DNA of 64,000 nt from Variovorax flavidus. GTDB lineage: Bacteria; Pseudomonadota; Gammaproteobacteria; Burkholderiales; Burkholderiaceae_C. Positions 43,346-51,636 of this stretch are shown piece by piece; the stretch's first letter is position 1, and each line of letters starts with the position of its first letter. A program made the position numbers and the translations under genes. Where the stretch lies: positions 124,001-188,000 of the forward strand of contig NZ_JASZYE010000004.1 of assembly GCF_030317145.1 (NCBI RefSeq). The letters run 5' to 3'. Under the pieces are notes generated by a model that was not told where the DNA came from, searched no databases, and saw only the letters and a list, made by a program, of their open reading frames with translations.

Positions 43346-46266
43346 ACGCGCCAGCCACGCTCGCGGAGTTGCTCCCGCAGACGATCGAGTTCCAGCTCGA
43401 CGGCCGCAGGGTCGAAGCCGTGGAAGGCGAGACCATCCTGAAGGCCGCCCAACGGCACGGCATCGACATACCGCACCTTTGCTACAAGGACGGCCTGCGG
43501 CCCGACGGCAACTGCCGCGCCTGCGTCGTCGAGGTCAAGGGCGAGCGCGCGCTGGCGCCGAGCTGCTGCCGCGCCGCGACGGCGGGCATGGAGGTGCAGG
43601 CCACCAGCGAGCGGGCGGTGAAGAGCCAGAAGATGGTGGTGGAGATGCTGCTGTCGGACATGCCCGATGCGGGCTACAAGTGGAACGATGCGGGGGTCGC
43701 GGAGGCTGCGCACCCCCACGCCAACCCGCCCGGCCAGCACGGTGAACTCAGTGACTGGGCCGGGCGCCTGGGCATCGAGGTGCGCCCCGCGCTCAAGGCG
43801 CTGCGCCGCGAGCAGCCCGTCGCCGACATCTCGCATCCCGCCATGGCGGTCAATCTCGACGCCTGCATCCAGTGCAACCGCTGCGTGCGGGCCTGCCGCG
43901 AGGAGCAGGTCAACGACGTCATCGGCTACGCCTTGCGCGGCGGCGATTCGAAGATCGTCTTCGACCTCGACGACCCGATGGGCGACAGCACCTGCGTGGC
44001 CTGCGGCGAATGCGTGCAGGCCTGCCCGACCGGCGCGCTCATGCCCAAGAGCCACATCGGCTCGCAGCAGGTGGATCGCAAGGTGGATTCGGTCTGCCCC
44101 TTCTGCGGCGTGGGCTGCCTGATCACCTACAACGTCAAGGACGAGAAGATCGTCAGCGTCGACGGCCGCGACGGGCCGGCCAACCACAGCCGGCTGTGCG
44201 TCAAGGGCCGCTTCGGCTTCGACTACGCGCACCATCCGCAGCGCCTCACCAAGCCGCTGATCCGCAAGCCTGGGGTGCCCAAGCACTTCGACGATGCGCC
44301 GCGGCCCGGCGACTGGAGCGAGGCCTTCCGCGAAGCCACGTGGGAAGAGGCGCTTGCGCTGACCTCCGGCAAGCTCAAGGGCCTGCGCGACACGCACGGC
44401 AAGAAGGCGCTTGCCGGCTTCGGCTCCGCCAAGGGCAGCAACGAAGAGGCCTACCTGTTCCAGAAGCTGGTGCGCACTGGCTTCGGCAGCAACAACGTCG
44501 ACCACTGCACGCGGCTGTGCCATGCGTCCAGCGTCGCGGCGCTGCTCGAAGGCGTGGGCTCCGGCGCGGTGAGCAACCAGGTCAACGACGTGGAGCACGC
44601 GGAGCTGATTTTCATCATCGGCTCCAACCCGACCGCGAACCATCCGGTGGCCGCCACCTGGATGAAGAACGCCGCCAAGCGCGGCGCGAAGATCGTGCTC
44701 GCGGACCCGCGGCGCACCGACATCAGCAGGCACGCGTGGCGCACCCTGCAGTTCAAGGCCGACACCGATGTCGCGATGCTCAATGCGCTCATCCATGCGG
44801 TGATCGATGAAGGGTTGGTGAACGAGGCCTTCATCCGTGACCGCGCCAGCAACTTCGAGGCCCTGCGCGAGAACGTCAAGGGCTACAGCCCCGAGGCGAT
44901 GGCGCCGATCTGCGGCATCCCGGCCGAGACCTTGCGCGAGGTGGCCCGCGCCTTCGCGACCGCCAAGGGTGCCATGGTGCTGTGGGGCATGGGCATCAGC
45001 CAGCACGTGCACGGCACCGACAACGCGCGGTGCCTGATCGCACTGGTTACCGTCACCGGCCAGATCGGCAAGCCCGGCTCCGGCCTGCATCCGCTGCGCG
45101 GGCAGAACAATGTGCAGGGCGCGAGCGATGCGGGGCTGATCCCGATCGCGTTCCCCAACTACCAGCGCGTCGACGACCCGGGTGCGCATGCGTGGTTCGA
45201 GAAGTTCTGGGGCGTGCCGCTCGATGACAGGATCGGCTACACGGTGGTCGAGATCATGCACAAGGCGCTGGCGCCGGACGACGATCCGCACAAGATCCGT
45301 GGCATGTACATCATGGGCGAGAACCCGGCGATGAGCGACCCGGACCTGAACCACGCGCGCCATGCGCTGGCGAGCCTGGAGCACCTGGTCGTGCAGGACA
45401 TCTTCATGACCGAGACCGCCTGGCTGGCCGACGTCGTGCTGCCCGCGAGCGCATGGCCCGAGAAGACCGGCACGGTGAGCAACACCGACCGCATGGTGCA
45501 GCTCGGCAAGCGCGCGCTGAACCCGCCGGGCGACGCAAAGCCCGACCTCTGGATCATCCAGGAGATTGCGCGGCGCATGGGCCTGCCGTGGAACTACGAG
45601 GGCGAGGAATGCGGCGTCGCCGCGGTCTACGAGGAAATGCGCCAGGCCATGCATGCGGCCATCAGCGGGATCACCTGGGATCGGCTGGAGCGCGAGTCCA
45701 GCGTGACCTACCCCTGCCTGAGCGCCGACGATCCCGGCCAGCCGACCGTGTTCATCGAGACATTCCCGACCGCGGACGGCCGCGTGAAGCTCGTGCCGGC
45801 GGACATCATTCCGGCCGACGAGCGGCCCGACGCGATGTACCCCTTCGTGCTCATCACCGGCCGGCAGCTGGAGCACTGGCACACCGGCAGCATGACGCGT
45901 CGCGCCACCGTGCTCGATGCGCTGGAGCCGATGGCAACGGCGTCCATGAACCAGTCCGACCTGGAGGCCATGGGCCTGAAGGCGGGCGACGTGATCACGA
46001 TCCAGTCGCGGCGCGGCGAGGTGGCGATCCACATCCGGCGCGACGACGGCACGCCGAGCGGCGCGGTGTTCGTACCGTTCGCGTACTACGAGGCTGCGGC
46101 CAACCTGATGACCAACGCGGCGCTCGATCCCTTCGGAAAGATCCCGGAGTTCAAGTATTGCGCGGTGCGGATCGTGCGTGGCGGCGTACCGACGGCGGTG
46201 ATCGGCTATGGCAGGGGATCGACGACAGGGGACAATGCGCCCCAGACATGGACAGCCTCGACCTGA
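43342..46266 (+). CDS. NAD-linked formate dehydrogenase alpha subunit
   Basis: 974 residues, ATGA-coupled to the beta gene. N-terminal [2Fe-2S] ferredoxin (C47, C58, C61, C75), two ferredoxin-type [4Fe-4S] sites (C175-C185; C218-C228), catalytic-domain [4Fe-4S] (C252, C255, C259, C286), and molybdenum/tungsten ligand Cys393 in DHCTRLCH. C-terminal molydopterin-dinucleotide domain. No signal peptide, so cytosolic. Size and order match the FDH1-type heterodimer, which is reported to be tungsten-dependent in Methylobacterium; metal here is unknown. Confidence 0.94.
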   Translation: MNAPATLAELLPQTIEFQLDGRRVEAVEGETILKAAQRHGIDIPHLCYKDGLRPDGNCRACVVEVKGERALAPSCCRAATAGMEVQATSERAVKSQKMVVEMLLSDMPDAGYKWNDAGVAEAAHPHANPPGQHGELSDWAGRLGIEVRPALKALRREQPVADISHPAMAVNLDACIQCNRCVRACREEQVNDVIGYALRGGDSKIVFDLDDPMGDSTCVACGECVQACPTGALMPKSHIGSQQVDRKVDSVCPFCGVGCLITYNVKDEKIVSVDGRDGPANHSRLCVKGRFGFDYAHHPQRLTKPLIRKPGVPKHFDDAPRPGDWSEAFREATWEEALALTSGKLKGLRDTHGKKALAGFGSAKGSNEEAYLFQKLVRTGFGSNNVDHCTRLCHASSVAALLEGVGSGAVSNQVNDVEHAELIFIIGSNPTANHPVAATWMKNAAKRGAKIVLADPRRTDISRHAWRTLQFKADTDVAMLNALIHAVIDEGLVNEAFIRDRASNFEALRENVKGYSPEAMAPICGIPAETLREVARAFATAKGAMVLWGMGISQHVHGTDNARCLIALVTVTGQIGKPGSGLHPLRGQNNVQGASDAGLIPIAFPNYQRVDDPGAHAWFEKFWGVPLDDRIGYTVVEIMHKALAPDDDPHKIRGMYIMGENPAMSDPDLNHARHALASLEHLVVQDIFMTETAWLADVVLPASAWPEKTGTVSNTDRMVQLGKRALNPPGDAKPDLWIIQEIARRMGLPWNYEGEECGVAAVYEEMRQAMHAAISGITWDRLERESSVTYPCLSADDPGQPTVFIETFPTADGRVKLVPADIIPADERPDAMYPFVLITGRQLEHWHTGSMTRRATVLDALEPMATASMNQSDLEAMGLKAGDVITIQSRRGEVAIHIRRDDGTPSGAVFVPFAYYEAAANLMTNAALDPFGKIPEFKYCAVRIVRGGVPTAVIGYGRGSTTGDNAPQTWTAST

Positions 46267-47150
46267 TCAGGACCTTTCGCGAGGTCGCCTCGCACGGCAG
46301 CTTCTCGCGCGCCGCCACCAAGCTCGACGTGTCGAAAGCCACGGTGAGCAAGTACATCGCCGAACTGGAGACGCGCCTGGGCGTGCGTCTGCTCAATCGC
46401 TCGACGCGCGCGGTGAGCCTCACCGACGCCGGCTCGCTGCTGCTCGAACGCAGCAAGCCGATGATGGAGATGTTCGAGCTCACCCAGGCCGAGGTGCAGG
46501 AGCATGCGAGCCGGCCCACCGGGCGGCTGCGCATCTCGGCGCCCCTGGGGGCGGGTCAGGGCGACTTGCCGAAGTGGCTCGGCGAATTCATGGGCCACTA
46601 CCCCGACGTCAGCATCAGCCTCCACCTGACCAACCGCACGCTCGACATGGCGGAAGAGGCGATCGACCTGGCGCTCCACTTCGGCCCCATCGAGGACGAG
46701 AACCTGATCGTCCGCAAGCTCGCGCGCCGCAGCCTGGTGGTGTGCGCCTCGCCGATGTACTGGAAGAAGCACGGCAAGCCCGAGCACCCTGGCGATCTCG
46801 CGAAGCACGATGCGTTGACGCAGTCGCGCCTCGGGGTGCATCCCCAATGGCGCTTCGAGGTCGACGGCAAGCCTTTCGACGTGCCGGTGAAGTCGCGTAT
46901 GGATGCCACCGAGTCTGCGCCGCTGATCCAGGTCGCGATGCAGGGCTTCGGCGTGATCTACATGGCCGAGATGCTGGTGCAGCCGCACATCGACCACGGC
47001 GAGCTGGTGCCGGTGCTGCAGGACTATGTGCGCAGCGACATGTGGCTTTCGGCCGCGTACCTCCAGCGGCGCCACAACAGCGCGGCGCTGCGCGCCCTGG
47101 TCGACTTCCTGGAGTCGCGCTTCAGGGGGCGGAGCAAGCCCGGAACCTGA
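46248..47150 (+). CDS. LysR family transcriptional regulator
   Basis: 300 residues. Winged helix at 1-60 (LIRTFREVASHGSFSRAATKLDVSKATVSKYIAELE) and substrate domain with SGRLRISAPLGAGQ-like and ASPMYWKKHGKPEHPGDL segments, of the CrgA/PA0477-like subgroup. Start overlaps the alpha subunit gene by 19 bases and so it is coupled to the formate dehydrogenase operon; possible regulator of it. Confidence 0.9.
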   Translation: MDSLDLIRTFREVASHGSFSRAATKLDVSKATVSKYIAELETRLGVRLLNRSTRAVSLTDAGSLLLERSKPMMEMFELTQAEVQEHASRPTGRLRISAPLGAGQGDLPKWLGEFMGHYPDVSISLHLTNRTLDMAEEAIDLALHFGPIEDENLIVRKLARRSLVVCASPMYWKKHGKPEHPGDLAKHDALTQSRLGVHPQWRFEVDGKPFDVPVKSRMDATESAPLIQVAMQGFGVIYMAEMLVQPHIDHGELVPVLQDYVRSDMWLSAAYLQRRHNSAALRALVDFLESRFRGRSKPGT

Positions 47151-47274
47151 GCAGTCCGACTCCCTTGGGGCATGCATCCATGAACCAAAGGGCAATTTAC
47201 GCGCCGCGGACGGCCCCCTATATTCCCCGCTGGAGTCAGTTTCCAGAGGGGCATTCGTGCCGGAAGGAGAAACC

Positions 47275-47862
47275 ATGGCGATCGAGAACATGTTCGGACA
47301 CCTGCGCGGCAACTGGGGATGGATGGCGTTGCGCGGTGTCGCGGCCATCCTTTTCGGCGTGCTGGCCTTCGCGTGGCCGGGCGCCACGCTGCTGACGCTG
47401 GCGCTCCTCTGGGGCGCTTACGCCCTGGCCGATGGCGTGTTCTCCATCATCGCGGGGCTGCGCATCCGCGACGGCATCAAGCCGGTCTGGCCGCTCGTGC
47501 TGACCGGTCTCATCGGCATCGTCGCGGGTATCGCGGCACTGGGGTGGCCGGGCCTGACGGCCATCGTGCTGCTGATGTTCATCGCCGCATGGGCGATCGT
47601 CATCGGCGTGCTCCAGGTCGCGGCCGCGATCCGCATCCGAAAGGAAATCGACAACGAGTGGATGCTGATCCTCTCCGGCGTGGTGTCCATCCTGTTCGGC
47701 GCGCTGATGATCCTGAGTCCGGGGCGCGGTGCGGTGGCGCTGGTGTGGGTGATCGCGAGCTATTCGATCGTCTTCGGGCTGATGCTCGTGGTGCTCGCCT
47801 TCGAGATGAAGGGCCTGAAGCCGCAGGACCAGCCCGGCATCCCCAGCCGCTTCGGTACCTAG
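47275..47862 (+). CDS. HdeD/DUF308 family membrane protein
   Basis: 195 residues with about six helices (for example GVAAILFGVLAFAWPGATLLTLALLWGAYALADGVFSII), in three hairpin-like repeats typical of the HdeD family. GGAAGGAG precedes the ATG. HdeD is linked to acid stress in E. coli; role here unknown. Confidence 0.88.
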   Translation: MAIENMFGHLRGNWGWMALRGVAAILFGVLAFAWPGATLLTLALLWGAYALADGVFSIIAGLRIRDGIKPVWPLVLTGLIGIVAGIAALGWPGLTAIVLLMFIAAWAIVIGVLQVAAAIRIRKEIDNEWMLILSGVVSILFGALMILSPGRGAVALVWVIASYSIVFGLMLVVLAFEMKGLKPQDQPGIPSRFGT

Positions 47863-47954
47863 GCAGGCACTTACCCTGAGCCGCTTTGCGGCCCTGGTGA
47901 CTACGATCGCCCGCAGCCGGACTCCCTCCGGCGAACAACAACAACGGAGACACC

Positions 47955-49157
47955 ATGCGCCTACGCCTTTGTTCCTTCCCTACGTTCGCACTGGCCGCCC
48001 TCGCCGCAACGGCAGCACTGTCGGGCTGCAGCACGACGCCGGCCGGTTCGCAGCCGCAGTTGATGCTGGTTGCCAACGACGAGAAGCAGAGCTGGAACGA
48101 TGCGGGTGCCGTCATCCTCGGCGCCCCGGGCCGCGACACCCTGCAGGTGATCGACATCGGCACCGACCCGCTCGCGCCGCGTTCGCTGGTCACGCTGCCG
48201 CTGGACAACACCATCGCCGGTCCGCCGACCAACCTGGCGATCACGGCCGACCAAAAGCTCGCGCTGGTCGCGAACTCCGTCAACGTGGTCGAGGAAGGCG
48301 GCGTGCGCAAGCAGGTGCCCGACAACCGGCTGTTTGTCATCGACCTGACCGCCACTCCGCCAAAGGTCATCGATACCGTCGCGGTGGGCAAGCAGCCATC
48401 GGGGCTGTCGATCAATCGTGCGGGCACGCTCGCGCTGGTCGCGAACCGCGCCGACAACTCGATCAGCGTGCTGCGCATCGCGGGCCAGAAGGTGAGCCTG
48501 ATCGACACCGTGGCGATGGGCGAGTCGGTTTCGCACGTGCGCTTCACGCCCGACGGCCGGCGCGCGCTCGCGTCCAAGTTCCCGAACCACAAGATCGCGC
48601 TGCTCGACATCGACGGCGAGAAGGTCACCTACAACAAGGTCGATCTCGCTGCGGGCCTCTGGCCCTACAACGTCGACGTGACGCCGGACGGAAAGCTCGC
48701 GCTCACTGCCGACAACGGCAACTCGGGGGCGTCCGACGGGCAGATCGACACCGTGAGCGTGATCGACCTGGAGGCCACGCCGCCGCGCGTCATCGATAAG
48801 GTCGTGGTCGGCGATGGCCCCGAGGGGCTGGCCGTGAGCCCGACCGGCAAGTTCGCGGTCGCCGTGCTGCTGCGTGGCAGCAATTCCGCGAAGAACGCGT
48901 ACTTCTACAACCGCAACGGCTCGGTGGTCGCGCTGAAGATCGACGGGAAGAAGGTGACGCGCGGCAACGAGGTCGAGGTGCGCGGCCTGCCCGAAGGCGC
49001 GGTGTTCAGCGCGGACGGCAAGTACCTCTATGTCGGCAATTTCATCGACCAGGACATCACCATCCTGCGCGTGGACGGCGACACGCTGGTGAACACCGGC
49101 AAGTCCTTCGGGCTCGCGGGACATCCGGCGTCAATGCGGGGTCGCGTCACCCACTGA
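47955..49157 (+). CDS. YVTN-type beta-propeller lipoprotein
   Basis: 400 residues. Lipoprotein signal with lipobox LSGC (C25), then about seven repeats of beta-propeller blades, such as VGKQPSGLSINRAGTLALVANRADNSISVLRI and VGDGPEGLAVSPTGKFAVAVLL. Periplasm-facing or surface-exposed; possibly binds a partner or ligand. No catalytic motif seen. Confidence 0.87.
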   Translation: MRLRLCSFPTFALAALAATAALSGCSTTPAGSQPQLMLVANDEKQSWNDAGAVILGAPGRDTLQVIDIGTDPLAPRSLVTLPLDNTIAGPPTNLAITADQKLALVANSVNVVEEGGVRKQVPDNRLFVIDLTATPPKVIDTVAVGKQPSGLSINRAGTLALVANRADNSISVLRIAGQKVSLIDTVAMGESVSHVRFTPDGRRALASKFPNHKIALLDIDGEKVTYNKVDLAAGLWPYNVDVTPDGKLALTADNGNSGASDGQIDTVSVIDLEATPPRVIDKVVVGDGPEGLAVSPTGKFAVAVLLRGSNSAKNAYFYNRNGSVVALKIDGKKVTRGNEVEVRGLPEGAVFSADGKYLYVGNFIDQDITILRVDGDTLVNTGKSFGLAGHPASMRGRVTH

Positions 49158-49284
49158 GCGGCGAATGCCAAAAACTGACCGCCCTGCAATGAACAAGAAT
49201 GGATTAAGCCTTCTGTTTCAGTCTTCCGAAACCGGGCCCCCGTCCTAAGCTCGATGCCATTCCAAGATAACGAGAGGAATGGCT

Positions 49285-49716
49285 ATGGCAAGACTGATCA
49301 TTTTGGCGCGGCACGCCAGCGTCCGACAGGTCAATATCGCGGGGCCGCTCACCACCATCGGGCGGTCCGGCAGCAACAGGGTATGCATCGACAGCGAACG
49401 GGTGAGCCGGCATCACGCCGCGATCCAGTGGACGGGCGAGGGCTTCATGCTCACTGACATGGGCAGCCGCAACGGCACCTACGTCAACAATGAAAAGGTG
49501 CGGGCGCACACCTTGCGCAACGGCGACGCGATCGTCGTGGGGGATTGCCAACTGCGCTTTCTCTTCAGCAGCAGGACGCTGCCGCCGGTCGAGGCCCTGC
49601 GGCTCCTGACGGCGCCGGACGCCCTGCTGCAACTCGAGGAAATGGAAGTGCAAAGCGGACGGGGCAGGCTCCCGAGCGGCCGCATCGGACTCGACAGCCG
49701 TACTTTCGTGCGTTGA
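49285..49716 (+). CDS. FHA-domain protein
   Basis: 143 residues from the second of two close ATGs; GAGAGG at 49272-49277 is seven bases from it but abuts the first. FHA domain at about 18-90: TIGRSGSNRVCIDSERVSRHHAAIQW and MGSRNGTYVNNEKV. FHA domains bind phosphothreonine peptides. No kinase or secretion genes nearby. Confidence 0.85.
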   Translation: MARLIILARHASVRQVNIAGPLTTIGRSGSNRVCIDSERVSRHHAAIQWTGEGFMLTDMGSRNGTYVNNEKVRAHTLRNGDAIVVGDCQLRFLFSSRTLPPVEALRLLTAPDALLQLEEMEVQSGRGRLPSGRIGLDSRTFVR

Positions 49717-49719
49717 GCC

Positions 49720-50250
49720 TCAGGCGAACTGCGCTGCAGCAGCCTGGCGTGGGGCCGCCGGAACAGCTGCGGGCGCAGCGCCGGCAACGGCGCGCGGCCG
49801 GCGTTCGTCGATCAGCCGGGCGGCCAGTTGCGCCGCCATTTCCAGCTTCTTGAGGTCGCGCGCCTCGATGGCCGGGTCAGGGTTGAAGCTCGAGGAATAG
49901 AAGGTGCCGTACATCGCGCCGCTGGCGAGCATCACGGGCGCACTCAGGTAGCAGCCGGCCGGAACGCGCACGCTCAGCACCTGTTTGCAAAAAGCCAGTT
50001 CCAGCGGCTCGGCCTGTTCGTCGATGAACTGGGCGCGGTGGGAGGGTTGCATGCGGTGCGACACGCGCTGGCCGTCGTTGACTTCGCAGGCGAACGCGGC
50101 CTCCATGGCGTGCTGCTCGCGCAGCAGCCTCAGGACCTGGTAGACCGCCGGATCGAGCAGCGGATCGCACAAATCCGGCGTGGCGATGAGCAGATCGGAC
50201 ACCTTCACCTCGAGGGCGCCAAGTCCGTAGTCGTTTTCGTAGTAGCTCAT
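49720..50250 (-). CDS. GAF-like sensor protein
   Basis: 176 residues from MSYYENDYGLGALEVKVSDL, with GGAGAG upstream. Resembles a GAF domain over about 30-145 (VSHRMQPSHRAQFIDE and VPAGCYLSAPVMLASGAMYGTFYS), followed by an Ala/Pro-rich tail. No output domain. Convergent with the FHA gene and divergent from the formate dehydrogenase operon across a palindrome-containing region. Function unknown. Confidence 0.65.
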   Translation of the reverse strand: MSYYENDYGLGALEVKVSDLLIATPDLCDPLLDPAVYQVLRLLREQHAMEAAFACEVNDGQRVSHRMQPSHRAQFIDEQAEPLELAFCKQVLSVRVPAGCYLSAPVMLASGAMYGTFYSSSFNPDPAIEARDLKKLEMAAQLAARLIDERRPRAVAGAAPAAVPAAPRQAAAAQFA

Positions 50251-50329
50251 GCGGGATCTCTCTCCGTTGGAATGGCTTGATTGAAACGCACAACGATGCG
50301 ATTTCTCGAAAATGAGAACTATGGTTTCG

Positions 50330-50356
50330 CTTTTGTGCCGACTTTTGTCACAAAAG
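50330..50356. promoter_or_regulatory. 15-bp palindrome with additional half-site
   Basis: CTTTTGT-C-ACAAAAG (50342-50356) is a perfect palindrome; a half-site CTTTTGTG lies at 50330-50337, 12 bases earlier, and the outer arms GCTTTTGTG/CACAAAAGC (50329-50337, 50349-50357) also pair. Located between the GAF-like gene and the respiratory formate dehydrogenase operon. Candidate operator; the general shape suits a CRP/FNR-like or other dimeric regulator, not identified. Confidence 0.6.
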
Positions 50357-50441
50357 CTGTACGTGATTGAACATTTGGAAACAAGACGGGCCCAATCCCG
50401 CACTGGCAGGCGCTGTCCTCGGTTCGGCTATCGTCCGGGCC

Positions 50442-51029
50442 ATGCAGAACCCCGAAACCCCCACCGCAGACAGCCGGCCGGCGGCGCTCGACGTTGCGGT
50501 CGTGATGCGGCGCGAGCGGCTGCACGGCCCGTCGAGCCACTGGCAGCCCTGGCGCTGGACGCTCGACGCCGTCCTCCCGGATGAACCCGGCTTCGGCGAG
50601 CAGCCGCGCCTCATGGACGACCATGACGGCGAGCAGCACTGGCTGCATCCCGGCTTCAAGGTGGAACTGTTCCGCGACGAGGCGGAGGGCTACCACCTCA
50701 ACGCGACTGCCCCGGCTCCGTGCTGGTTCGTGCTCTGGCGCATGGAGGAGGAAGCGACCCTCGCGTCCGAGCCGATCCCGAGGCCGGTCGTCGTGACCCT
50801 CAGCTACTACGAAGCCGGACGCTGGCTCGATGCGCAGGAAACCGTCGAGCAAGTGCCGGCCCCCCTTGAAGTGGTGGACTGGCTCCGCGCCTTCGTGCAG
50901 GCGCACTACGTGGTCGAACCCAAGCGCCGCAAGCGGCCCGAAAGCTTCAGGCCGCTTGTCGATCGCTTCGGCAATGCGGCCAGCGTGTCAACCGAGAAGA
51001 AGCGCGGCCGGGGGGCGGGTGATGTCTGA
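50442..51029 (+). CDS. DUF3305 family protein
   Basis: 195 residues from MQNPETPTADSR. DUF3305 pattern: VAVVMRRERLHGPSSHWQPWRWTLDAVLPD and PGFKVELFRDEAEGYHLNATAPAPCWFVLWRM. Found as the first gene of many respiratory formate dehydrogenase operons in proteobacteria. A TATCGT -10-like box lies only 7 bases before the ATG, so the message may be leaderless. Probably a maturation factor; role unproven. Confidence 0.85.
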   Translation: MQNPETPTADSRPAALDVAVVMRRERLHGPSSHWQPWRWTLDAVLPDEPGFGEQPRLMDDHDGEQHWLHPGFKVELFRDEAEGYHLNATAPAPCWFVLWRMEEEATLASEPIPRPVVVTLSYYEAGRWLDAQETVEQVPAPLEVVDWLRAFVQAHYVVEPKRRKRPESFRPLVDRFGNAASVSTEKKRGRGAGDV

Positions 51030-51636
51030 AGGCTTCTTCGACCGCTGGTCGCGACGCAAGCAGCAGGTGCGCGCCGGGGAGGTGCCTGAGGAACCGGAGC
51101 CGAAGCCCGAAGCGCCAGCGGCGAGCACGGCGCCTGTGTCCGTTCAGGCAGCGCAGGAGGCGGCTCCTCCGGTCGATCTCCCGCCCGAGCCGCCGCCTCT
51201 CACGCTGGCCGACGCCGAGGCACTGACCATCGATTCCGATTTCAGGCCTTTTGTGGCAAGTGGCGTTGCACCGGAGGTCAAGAACGCCGCCTTCAAGAAA
51301 CTTTTTGCGGATCCCCACTTCAATGTGATGGACGGACTGGACACCTACATCGACGACTATTCCAAGCCGTCGCCCTTGCCCGAAAGCGTGCTGCGCCAGA
51401 TGGCAAGCGCGAAATTTCTGAATCTCTTCGACGAAGAGCCCGAAAAGCCAGAAGAAACCCCCAGGGACGATGGATTGCCGGGCGTGGCACAGTCGAGCAA
51501 TCCAGAGCCCCCTCCCAGCCCGCCGGTTGCAGATGCGCAACCCGCCAGCCAAGAACCTGATGACCACCACGCTGATCTGCGACTGCAACAAGACGATGCC
51601 CCTCGAGCCGAAGACGCTCGGGACGGCACTGGCTGA
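51022..51636 (+). CDS. DUF3306 family protein
   Basis: 204 residues, overlapping the DUF3305 stop by 8 bases. Conserved start FFDRWSRRKQQ; a Pro/Glu-rich linker; the conserved PxxPFVASGVAPEVKNAAFKKLFADPHFNVMDGLDTYIDDY core at about 75-125; low-complexity C-terminus. Partner of DUF3305 in formate dehydrogenase operons. Its C-terminal coding region overlaps the next gene's start by 77 bases. Confidence 0.85.
   Translation: MSEGFFDRWSRRKQQVRAGEVPEEPEPKPEAPAASTAPVSVQAAQEAAPPVDLPPEPPPLTLADAEALTIDSDFRPFVASGVAPEVKNAAFKKLFADPHFNVMDGLDTYIDDYSKPSPLPESVLRQMASAKFLNLFDEEPEKPEETPRDDGLPGVAQSSNPEPPPSPPVADAQPASQEPDDHHADLRLQQDDAPRAEDARDGTG

Noticed and set aside
42970-46032. A 1020-codon open frame on the minus strand opposite the formate dehydrogenase genes (similar long antisense frames at 1926-3854 and 13630-15828)
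   Set aside because: Expected side effect of high GC at third codon positions; no recognisable protein motifs, while the plus strand encodes clear enzymes.
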